DNA of 5,436 nucleotides. Origin: Methylobacterium sp. Lineage in GTDB: Bacteria; Pseudomonadota; Alphaproteobacteria; Rhizobiales; Beijerinckiaceae. Numbering within the stretch: the stretch's first letter is position 1; the number at the start of each line of letters is the position of its first letter. Both the position numbers and the translations under genes were made by a program. The notes below the pieces were generated by a model. That model was given only the letters and a program-made list of their open reading frames with translations. It had not been told where the DNA came from and did no database searches. Of the stretch, positions 1-5,222 are shown piece after piece. The DNA is taken from positions 1 to 5,436 of the forward strand of contig JAJKJG010000254.1 in the NCBI GenBank assembly GCA_021154065.1, read 5' to 3'.

Positions 1-1
1 C

Positions 2-244
2 GTCGATCTGCGCATCCTGATCCCGGCGTTCATGATTTCGGAACTGCGGCGCGGCTTCGAGATCGGGTTTCTGATCGCCATTCCGTTCCTCGTCATCGAC
101 ATGATCGTGGCGACCCTCACCATGTCGATGGGCATGATGATGATGCCGCCGTCCGTGATCGCCCTGCCCGTCAAGGTGCTCTTCTTCGTGCTGATCGGCG
201 GCTGGAACATGCTGGTCGGCAGCCTGATACGGTCGCTTCGTTGA
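2..244 (+). CDS. fliP: Flagellar type III export gate protein FliP, C-terminal part (5' end outside window)
   Basis: The reading frame is open from the left edge and encodes 80 residues, beginning VDLRILIPAFM and ending GSLIRSLR before a TGA stop. FliP is usually about 240-250 residues, so roughly the last third is present. The segment ISELRRGFEIGFLIAIPFLVID, the Met-rich stretch MSMGMMMMPP and the ending IALPVKVLFFVLIGGWNMLVGSL match the conserved C-terminal region of the FliP/SctR family. FliP forms, with FliQ and FliR, the inner-membrane export gate at the base of the flagellum, through which rod, hook and filament subunits pass. Two hydrophobic segments are visible, at about residues 20-40 and 55-75 of this fragment. 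One oddity is GGW where most family members I know have DGW. The flagellin gene follows 195 bases downstream on the same strand. An internal ATG at 32 is not the start, because homology continues upstream of it to the edge. Confidence 0.93.
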   Translation, partial: VDLRILIPAFMISELRRGFEIGFLIAIPFLVIDMIVATLTMSMGMMMMPPSVIALPVKVLFFVLIGGWNMLVGSLIRSLR

Positions 245-301
245 GCAGGCGCGCGAAGCTTTAACGCTGATGCAGCGAGGCCGGCCGACGTTAAGAGGAT
301 C

Positions 302-355
302 GCAACCGCGGCTGGCCCAAAGTGCCGGCATGACGGATTGGGCATCCGCGGTTGC
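302..355 (+). repeat. Large two-part stem-loop in the fliP-flagellin spacer
   Basis: Two perfect inverted repeats are nested. The outer arms are GCAACCGCGG (302-311) and CCGCGGTTGC (346-355), giving 10 bp. The inner arms are GCCCAA (315-320) and TTGGGC (338-343), giving 6 bp. They are separated by a small internal loop (312-314 and 344-345). The apical loop 321-337 itself contains the palindrome TGCCGGCA (323-330). No run of T follows, so it is a poor fit to a classical intrinsic terminator for fliP. It could instead be a stabilising or regulatory element in the flagellin mRNA leader, or a decayed extragenic palindrome. The arms are seen directly; the role is inference. Confidence 0.7.
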
Positions 356-374
356 CGCGCCCAAAGGCATGACG
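315..374 (+). repeat. Imperfect direct repeat in the flagellin leader
   Basis: GCCCAAAG followed by GCATGACG occurs twice, at 315-335 and 359-374. The first copy carries five extra bases (TGCCG) between the two blocks, and the second has them adjacent. The copies start 44 bases apart. Because TTGGGC at 338-343 can pair with GCCCAA in either copy, the duplication allows two competing foldings. It may be the remnant of a duplicated palindrome arm. Confidence 0.55.
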
Positions 375-386
375 CCGCCCCGTCAT
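369..386 (+). repeat. Small hairpin ATGACG/CGTCAT in the flagellin leader
   Basis: ATGACG (369-374) and CGTCAT (381-386) are perfect inverted copies with a 6-base CCGCCC loop. ATGACG also occurs at 330-335 in the other direct-repeat copy and could compete for the same partner. The right arm overlaps CATCC (384-388), which could instead pair with GGATG (401-405). That places this hairpin in a chain of mutually exclusive structures leading to the flagellin ribosome binding site. Confidence 0.5.
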
Positions 387-400
387 CCCGGTGAAAATCC

Positions 401-439
401 GGATGTCCCCTTCGCCCTCCCATCACAGGGACATCTCCG
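401..439 (+). promoter_or_regulatory. Flagellin ribosome binding site inside a sequestering hairpin
   Basis: The Shine-Dalgarno sequence AGGGA lies at 427-431, eight bases before the ATG at 440, and fixes that start. Most of it is inside a perfect 8-bp inverted repeat: GATGTCCC (402-409) pairs with GGGACATC (428-435), extended by a possible G-U pair 401-436, with an 18-base loop. In this folding the core GGGA is double-stranded and the start codon sits just past the stem. The alternative pairing CATCC (384-388) with GGATG (401-405) would break the stem and expose the site. In Caulobacter, FlbT is known to bind the flagellin mRNA leader and control its stability and translation, so a folded leader fits the biology. 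No FlbT-binding motif can be proved here. Confidence 0.6.
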
Positions 440-1369
440 ATGAGCAGCATCCTCACCAACAATTCGGCCATGGTCGCGTTGCAGACGCTGACCAAGACCA
501 TGCAAGAGCTTCAGACGACCCAGAGCCGCATCTCAACCGGCATGCGCGTCGCCAACGCCTCGGACAACGCGGCCTACTGGTCGATCGCGACCACGATGAA
601 GTCCGACAACGGGACGCTCGGGGCGGTCAAGGACGCCCTCAATCTCGGCTCCGCGACGATCGATGTCGCCTCGTCGGCGCTGAACGCGACCAAGGACGTG
701 GTCAACCAGATCAAGAACAAGCTCGTCGCCGGGCTTCAACCCGGCGTGGACCGCACGAAGGTGCAGGCCGAGATCACGGCGCTTCAGGGCCAGTTGAAGA
801 GCATCGCCGACTCGGCCTCGTTCTCGGGCCGGAACTGGCTGTCCGTCGACTCCAGCGCGGCGGGCTACAACGCGACCAAGAACGTCGTCGCCTCGTTCAC
901 CCGCGATTCGGCCGGCTTGGTCACGACGGGGACGATCGACATCGACACGACCAACACCATCCTGTTCGACACGCAGACCTCCGGCGCGACCGGCGGCCTC
1001 CTCGACAAGGATCGGACCGCGGGCGGCTCGACGGCTTCCGTCACGACGCTGGACATCTCGACGTTGACGGACGCCGCAGCGGACCAGACCACGCTCCAGG
1101 AGTATGTCCAGATCGCCGATGCGGCTCTCGCCGACGTCATCACCGCTGCGAGCGACCTTGGCGCCGCCAAGGCTCGCATCGACCTGCAAAAGGACTTCGT
1201 CTCCAACCTCTCGGACGCGATCACGAAGGGCGTCGGCTCGCTGGTGGACGCCGACATGAACCAGGAGTCGACGCGTCTCCAGGCGCTTCAGGTTCAGCAG
1301 CAGCTCGGCGTGCAATCGCTCGCCATCGCCAACCAGAACAGCCAAATGATCCTGAAGCTGTTCAGCTGA
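440..1369 (+). CDS. flaA: Flagellin, rhizobial type
   Basis: This 309-residue protein is the filament subunit, exported through the flagellar type III apparatus and polymerised outside the cell. The N-terminal D0/D1 part (about residues 1-135) has SILTNNSAMVALQTL and SRISTGMRVANASDNAAYWSIAT. The C-terminal D1/D0 part (about 215-309) has the hallmark GSLVDADMNQESTRLQALQVQQQLGVQSLAIANQNSQMILKLFS in consecutive order. These helices pack against each other in the filament core. The variable middle, roughly 137-213, is short and rich in Thr, Ser, Gly and Asp, so the surface domain is small compared with many rhizobial flagellins. There is no cysteine, no signal peptide and the C terminus is hydrophobic, all as expected for the family. 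The start is set by AGGGA eight bases upstream. It follows fliP, an order known from rhizobia, where the gene is called flaA. The paralogue assignment is by position only. Leader hairpins suggest control at translation or mRNA stability. Confidence 0.96.
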   Translation: MSSILTNNSAMVALQTLTKTMQELQTTQSRISTGMRVANASDNAAYWSIATTMKSDNGTLGAVKDALNLGSATIDVASSALNATKDVVNQIKNKLVAGLQPGVDRTKVQAEITALQGQLKSIADSASFSGRNWLSVDSSAAGYNATKNVVASFTRDSAGLVTTGTIDIDTTNTILFDTQTSGATGGLLDKDRTAGGSTASVTTLDISTLTDAAADQTTLQEYVQIADAALADVITAASDLGAAKARIDLQKDFVSNLSDAITKGVGSLVDADMNQESTRLQALQVQQQLGVQSLAIANQNSQMILKLFS

Positions 1370-1375
1370 AGCGTT

Positions 1376-1397
1376 CAGGCGAAGCCTGGCCCCAGGC
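1376..1397 (+). repeat. Alternating CAGGC/GCCTG arms just after the flagellin stop
   Basis: CAGGC (1376-1380), GCCTG (1384-1388) and CAGGC (1393-1397) follow each other, so the central arm can form a 5-bp hairpin with either flank. A separate perfect palindrome TTCAGCTGAA covers the flagellin stop at 1361-1370. No T-run follows. These may protect the 3' end of an abundant transcript or contribute to termination, but the evidence is only the inverted arms. Confidence 0.35.
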
Positions 1398-1469
1398 GGC
1401 GCGCCAAGGCAGGACGGCGAAAGCCTTTCGATCGCACGGGCGCGCTCGGCCTCTTCCTGCATGATCGCT

Positions 1470-1504
1470 GAAGCGCGGCCGCCTCAACGCGGCCTTTGCG
1501 CTTC
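1470..1504. terminator. Candidate bidirectional terminator between convergent flagellin and fadD genes
   Basis: GAAGCGC (1470-1476) and GGCCGC (1477-1482) pair with GCGGCC (1489-1494) and GCGCTTC (1498-1504). The 6-base loop is CTCAAC and the only interruption is a bulged TTT (1495-1497) on the right arm. That is 13 bp of mostly G-C stem located exactly where two genes converge. The fadD stop codon lies in the loop, so on the - strand the stem spans the end of the coding region. A strong U-tract is missing on either side, so efficiency and direction are uncertain. Confidence 0.45.
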
Positions 1505-3232
1505 GATTTCGCTGGCGGTCTCGCCCAGCACCTCATCGCGAAGCGCCCGGCGCAGCACCTTGCCGACGTTGGTTTTCGGCAGGCTGTCGCGAAATTCGAT
1601 CCGGCGCGGGATTTTGTAGCCGGTCAAATTCTCGCGGGCATGCTTGCGGATGTCCTCGACCGTCAGCTTGGGGTCTTTCGGCACGACGTAGGCCGCAACC
1701 GCCTCGCCCGCGTGTTCATCCGGGACGCCGATCACGGCCACTTCCGACACGCCCGGATGGCCGATCAGGACGTCCTCGACCTCGTTCGGATAAACGTTGA
1801 AGCCGGAAACCAGGATCATGTCCTTCATGCGGTCGACGATCTTGACCTGGCCATCCGGCAGGAGCACCGCCGCATCGCCAGTGCGGAAAAAACCGTCCGG
1901 CGTCATCGCTCCCGCGGTCTCGTCGGGTCGGTTCCAGTACCCCGCCATGACCTGGGGACCCTTGACGCACAACTCGCCCGCCTCGCCCAGCGGCAGCACG
2001 CGCCCTTCGCCTGAGCGGATCGATACATCGGTCGAGGGCATCGGGAAGCCGATTGTGCCCGAGAACTCATCGAGATCGAGACGGTTGACGCAGACCACCG
2101 GCGAGGTCTCGGACAGTCCATAGCCTTCGATGATGGGCTTTCCGGTCAGCGCCTTCCAGCGCTGCGCGACGGCGGCCTGCGTCGCCATTCCGCCCGCGAT
2201 GCAGAAGGCAAGTTTTGAGAAGTCGACCGAGCCAATCTGCGAATGGTTGGCCAGCGCATTATAAAGCGTGTTGACCAGCAGAAGGCCGGTGAAGGGGCGC
2301 GTCTTCAAGGTTTTCACGAAGCCTGCGATGTCGCGCGGGTTGGCGATCAGGATCTGGCACGCGCCGATGCGGCAGGCGAAGAGGCAACATCCGGTGAGCG
2401 CAAAGATGTGGTAGAGCGGCAACGCCGTGACGATCACGTGCTGCGCCTTGGTCATCACGAACGGGCGCATCCAGGCTTCGATCTGCGCCACATTGGCGGA
2501 GACGTTCCGATGAAGCAGCATCGCCCCCTTGGCGACGCCCGTGGTTCCACCCGTGTATTGCAGGAAGGCGATGTCGTCGGGCAAGACCGTCACCGGCTTC
2601 GGCGGGGTTTTACGCCCGTCCGCGAGGACGCATTTGAACGTTTCGGCCTTGACCAGATGGAATGGCTGCACCGCCTTTTTCACTCGGCGGGACACCAGGT
2701 TCACTACAACGCCCTTGAGCCCCATGAGGTCGCCGGGCGTGACCACGACCACCTCGTCGAGCGTGAGCCGAGACCCCGCTTCCTCGACGGTGTGGCCAAA
2801 ATTTTCGAGCACGAACAGGACGCGGGCGCCGGCGTCGTTCACCTGGTGGCACAACTCGCGCGCCGTATAGAGCGGATTGACGTTGACGACCGTGCAGCCG
2901 GCGACGAGCGCCCCGAATAGGATCGCCGGATAGGCGAGCACGTTCGGCAGCATGATGGCGATGCGGTCGCCCTTGCCGAGCCCCCTCCCCTGGAGCCAGG
3001 ACGCGACCGCGTCCGCGGCTTGGCCCAACTCCGCATAAGTGAGCTGCTTGCCGAAGCTTTCGAGCGCTGGTTGGTTCGCGTAGCGGGATACGCTCTCGCG
3101 GAAGAGATCGGCGAGCGTGCCAACCTGCGCCGGGTCGATCTCGGCCGGCACGCCAGGCGGGTAGGATTTGAGCCACGGCCGCTCGTTCGATCCAGCGGCG
3201 CCATTGGCTCTGACCGACGACGAGCCGCTCAT
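1484..3232 (-). CDS. fadD: Long-chain fatty acid--CoA ligase (acyl-CoA synthetase)
   Basis: This 582-residue member of the adenylate-forming (ANL) superfamily should activate fatty acids with ATP and CoA to acyl-CoA, feeding beta-oxidation or lipid synthesis at the inner face of the membrane. Its length is close to the 561 residues of E. coli FadD. Motifs appear in order: the ATP/phosphate loop YTGGTTGVAKG (226-236), the adenine-binding GYGLSETSP (370-378), TGD (451-453) within the fatty-acyl-CoA-synthetase signature from DGFFRTGD to VDRMKDMI (446-473), the GFNVYPNEVE hinge region (477-486), and the C-terminal catalytic lysine in NVGKVLRR (Lys558). All key residues are present, so it looks functional. 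The ATG start is supported by GGAGG five bases upstream. It lies 115 bases downstream of the sugar permeases on the same strand, with a promoter-like sequence between, so it is probably its own unit. Chain-length preference cannot be read from sequence. Confidence 0.95.
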   Translation of the reverse strand: MSGSSSVRANGAAGSNERPWLKSYPPGVPAEIDPAQVGTLADLFRESVSRYANQPALESFGKQLTYAELGQAADAVASWLQGRGLGKGDRIAIMLPNVLAYPAILFGALVAGCTVVNVNPLYTARELCHQVNDAGARVLFVLENFGHTVEEAGSRLTLDEVVVVTPGDLMGLKGVVVNLVSRRVKKAVQPFHLVKAETFKCVLADGRKTPPKPVTVLPDDIAFLQYTGGTTGVAKGAMLLHRNVSANVAQIEAWMRPFVMTKAQHVIVTALPLYHIFALTGCCLFACRIGACQILIANPRDIAGFVKTLKTRPFTGLLLVNTLYNALANHSQIGSVDFSKLAFCIAGGMATQAAVAQRWKALTGKPIIEGYGLSETSPVVCVNRLDLDEFSGTIGFPMPSTDVSIRSGEGRVLPLGEAGELCVKGPQVMAGYWNRPDETAGAMTPDGFFRTGDAAVLLPDGQVKIVDRMKDMILVSGFNVYPNEVEDVLIGHPGVSEVAVIGVPDEHAGEAVAAYVVPKDPKLTVEDIRKHARENLTGYKIPRRIEFRDSLPKTNVGKVLRRALRDEVLGETASEIEAQRPR

Positions 3233-3234
3233 GA

Positions 3235-3270
3235 TCCCCTCCGTCCGTTGCGGACCGTGTTTTCAGGGGA
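3235..3270 (-). promoter_or_regulatory. fadD ribosome binding site and flanking inverted repeats
   Basis: On the - strand the Shine-Dalgarno GGAGG (complement of 3238-3242) lies five bases before the fadD ATG. AGGGGA, overlapping it (3235-3240), is a perfect inverted copy of TCCCCT (3265-3270). Between them is a small hairpin GTCCG-CAA-CGGAC (3243-3255). A transcript that runs through from the permeases could therefore mask the site. A transcript starting at the proposed promoter would begin after the distal arm and would not be masked this way. Confidence 0.4.
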
Positions 3271-3298
3271 GCATACGATCTGGGCCCACCCGGCGCAA
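3270..3298 (-). promoter_or_regulatory. Candidate sigma-70-type promoter for fadD
   Basis: Reading the - strand, TTGCGC (3298-3293) and TATGCT (3275-3270) are separated by exactly 17 bases. Each matches the vegetative consensus only in part: the first three bases of TTGACA, and four of six in TATAAT. The position fits, with a start expected near 3263 and a leader of about 30 bases. This is inference from spacing and position. Confidence 0.35.
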
Positions 3299-3347
3299 AC
3301 CGAAGCAGGTGGACTGGATTTTCCGTTCACATCGGCTCCAGCCCGTC

Positions 3348-4250
3348 TCACTCCTTCACCGCGCCCGTCATCGACGACACGTAGTAATCGACGAAAAACG
3401 AATAGAGCAGCACAACCGGCAGTGAACCGAGCAGCGCCCCGGCCATGAGCGCGCCCCACTCGTACACGTCGCCGCGCACCAGCTCGGTCAGCACGCCGAC
3501 CGGCACCGTCTTGTTCTCGGACGACTGGATGAAGGTCAGCGCGTAGATGAATTCGTTCCACGACAGCGTGAAGGCGAAGATGCCGGCCGAGATCAGCCCC
3601 GGCACCGACAGCGGCAGGAGGATGCGGATGAGGATCTGCCAGCGGGACGCGCCGTCCACGAGGGCGCATTCTTCCAGTTCGTAAGGGATGGAGCGGAAGT
3701 AGCCCATCAGGAGCCAGGTGCAGAACGGGATCAGGAATGTCGGGTAGGTGAAAATGAGCGCGAGCTTCGAGTCGTAGATGCCGAGCCCGAACACCATCAC
3801 GGCGAGCGGGATGAAGAGAATTGAGGGCGGGACGAGGTAAGCCAGGAAGATACCCAAGCCCACCCAGCGCGAGCCCTGGAAGCGGATGCGCTCGATGGCG
3901 TAGGCTGCGAACACCGATGCGACGAGCGAGAGGATGGTCGAGCCGAGCGCGACCAACATCGTGTTCCAGAGCCAGCCCGGATAGGAGGTCTCGAACAGAA
4001 GGTACTGGATGTGGCGCAGGGTCGGGTTTTTGGGCCAGAACGGGCTATAGTCGGTGAAGTTGGTCAGTTCTACGTTGGGTTTCAGCGCCGTCACCGTCAT
4101 CCAGTAGAACGGGAACAGCAGAACGAAGACGAACACCGCGAGCGGTAGATAGATCACCACGAGCCGCCGCGGCAGGCGGTCGAGGTAGCTCATGCCGACG
4201 CTTTCGTCGCCGTGGGCTGCGGGTGCGGCGGTGTTCGTGGCTGTGGTCAT
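3348..4250 (-). CDS. Carbohydrate ABC transporter permease, CUT1 family (MalG-like)
   Basis: This 300-residue inner-membrane protein is one of two permease subunits of a binding-protein-dependent sugar importer. After a hydrophilic N-terminus, about six hydrophobic segments can be seen, near residues 31-54, 95-118, 128-155, 162-184, 214-240 and 266-290. The cytoplasmic EAA loop, which docks on the ATPase, is at about 193-213 (EECALVDGASRW to ILLP), with the conserved Gly200 and Pro213. The second position is Cys195 where Ala is usual. LFPFYWMTVTALKP near the N terminus and WNEFIYALTF (231-240) are typical of the MalG branch. The start ATG has GAGGG seven bases upstream, overlapping the stop of the preceding permease, so translation is probably coupled. 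A later Met at residue 20 has no comparable ribosome site. The sugar cannot be inferred; no ATPase or complete binding protein is present. Confidence 0.92.
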   Translation of the reverse strand: MTTATNTAAPAAHGDESVGMSYLDRLPRRLVVIYLPLAVFVFVLLFPFYWMTVTALKPNVELTNFTDYSPFWPKNPTLRHIQYLLFETSYPGWLWNTMLVALGSTILSLVASVFAAYAIERIRFQGSRWVGLGIFLAYLVPPSILFIPLAVMVFGLGIYDSKLALIFTYPTFLIPFCTWLLMGYFRSIPYELEECALVDGASRWQILIRILLPLSVPGLISAGIFAFTLSWNEFIYALTFIQSSENKTVPVGVLTELVRGDVYEWGALMAGALLGSLPVVLLYSFFVDYYVSSMTGAVKE

Positions 4251-4263
4251 GGGCGCACCCTCA
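4251..4263 (-). promoter_or_regulatory. Stop codon and ribosome binding site overlap between the two permease genes
   Basis: On the - strand the upstream permease ends with TGA (4263-4261), and the next gene's Shine-Dalgarno GAGGG (4262-4258) uses the last two bases of that stop. Seven bases then separate it from the ATG. Ribosomes finishing the first gene would stop on the initiation site of the second, a standard arrangement for making two partner subunits in equal amounts. Confidence 0.7.
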
Positions 4264-5205
4264 ATCCGTGCCGCCCTGCTGCCAGCGGCGGCGTTGCAGC
4301 CCGAAATAGCTGAACAGAATCGCGGCGAGCAGGAACGGGATCATGGCGACGGCGATCGCCGCGCCCTCTCCCAACTGCCCGCCCGGAATGGCGCGCTGGA
4401 AGCTCAAGGTCGCCATGAGATGCGTCGCGTTGAGCGGCCCGCCGCGCGTCAGCACGTAGATGAGTTGGAAGTCTGTGAAGGTGAACAGCACCGAAAAGGT
4501 CATCACTACCGCGATGAGCGGCGAGAGCATCGGCAGGGTGATGTGGCGGAAGCGCTGCCACGGCGTCGCGCCGTCGAGCGTCGCGGCCTCGTGCAGCGAG
4601 GGCGAGATGGTCTGGAGCCCAGCCAGCAGGGTGATGGCCACGAACGGGATGCCGCGCCAGACGTTGGTGAGGATCACGGTGGCGCGGGCGTTGTTGGGCG
4701 AGCCCAGAAAATTGATCGGCGAGGAGATCAGGCCGAGCTTCATCAGCGACCAGGAGATCACCGAGAACTGCGTGTCGTAGATCCACCAGAATGCGATGGC
4801 CGAGAGCACTGTCGGGACCACCCACGGCAGGAGCACGATGGCGCGGATGAACGCCTTGAAGGGCAGGCGCTCATTGAGGATCAACGCCAGCCAGAGGCCG
4901 AGCGCGAACTTCAGGATCGAGGCGGCGACCGTGTAGAGGACCGTGTTGAAAACCGAGAGCCAGAAAATGCTGTCGTTCCACAGCGACTCGTAGTTCTCCA
5001 GGCCGACGAAAACCCCGGACCGGCCGATGCGCGTGTCCGTGAAACCGAGCCATACGCCGAGGCCAAGCGGGTACGTCAGGAACAGGAACAGAAAGATGGC
5101 CGCCGGCAGCATGAACAGGGCGGCGACGAGGCCGCGGCTCTGCGCAAGCCGCTCGCCCCAAGACCGCGCGGGCGCTACGGGACGGGCCAGGACTGCGTCA
5201 GCCAT
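4261..5205 (-). CDS. Carbohydrate ABC transporter permease, CUT1 family (MalF-like)
   Basis: This 314-residue inner-membrane protein is the first permease of the pair and should form a heterodimeric channel with the product of the next gene. A short cytoplasmic N-terminus precedes hydrophobic segments near residues 27-52, 86-110, 118-142, 172-198, 226-250 and 281-303. The EAA loop is clear at 205-225 (HEAATLDGATPWQRFRHITLP) with Glu206, Gly212 and Pro225. PLGLGVWLGFTD near the first membrane segment and VLTRGGP (251-257) are typical of the MalF/UgpA-like branch. The large periplasmic insertion of E. coli MalF is absent, as in most family members. The start is supported by a strong AGGAGG five bases upstream. 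About 200 bases of palindromic repeats separate it from the possible upstream gene. The substrate is not determinable here. Confidence 0.93.
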   Translation of the reverse strand: MADAVLARPVAPARSWGERLAQSRGLVAALFMLPAAIFLFLFLTYPLGLGVWLGFTDTRIGRSGVFVGLENYESLWNDSIFWLSVFNTVLYTVAASILKFALGLWLALILNERLPFKAFIRAIVLLPWVVPTVLSAIAFWWIYDTQFSVISWSLMKLGLISSPINFLGSPNNARATVILTNVWRGIPFVAITLLAGLQTISPSLHEAATLDGATPWQRFRHITLPMLSPLIAVVMTFSVLFTFTDFQLIYVLTRGGPLNATHLMATLSFQRAIPGGQLGEGAAIAVAMIPFLLAAILFSYFGLQRRRWQQGGTD

Positions 5206-5210
5206 ATGGG

Positions 5211-5216
5211 CCTCCT
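5211..5216 (-). promoter_or_regulatory. Strong ribosome binding site of the MalF-like permease
   Basis: On the - strand AGGAGG (5216-5211) is a perfect anti-Shine-Dalgarno match, five bases before the ATG at 5205. It lies just outside the first palindrome of the repeat cluster, so it stays accessible if those hairpins fold. It excludes extending this gene upstream into the repeats. Confidence 0.7.
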
Positions 5217-5222
5217 CTTGTT

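Noticed and set aside
260..295. Flagellar sigma-28-like promoter (TTTAA with GCCGACGT)
   Set aside because: GCCGACGT at 284-291 resembles the -10 element, but no TAAA lies at the proper distance; the gap to TTAA is about 19 bases instead of about 15. I could not place the flagellin promoter.
313..329. Sigma-54-like promoter (TGGC...GC) upstream of flagellin
   Set aside because: The spacing is wrong: the bases ten after GG (326-327) are CG, not GC, and the sequence is better explained as hairpin arms.
1418..1430. CGAAA-GCC-TTTCG hairpin after flagellin as a terminator
   Set aside because: The stem is only 5 bp, with no T-run after it, and is weaker than the 1470-1504 hairpin.
533..1462. 309-residue antisense open frame, the same length as flagellin
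   Set aside because: The equal length is coincidence. The composition is Arg/Gly/Val-rich shadow translation and no motif or convincing start signal was found.
391..1464. 357-residue + strand open frame overlapping the flagellin gene
   Set aside because: It is Arg-, Gly- and His-rich out-of-frame translation of a GC-rich gene, with no recognisable domain; the flagellin frame has clear family motifs and a ribosome site.
2243..2920. 225-residue + strand open frame inside fadD
   Set aside because: It is antisense to conserved fadD motifs, and its composition (Arg, His, Asp, Gly rich) is typical of a shadow frame.
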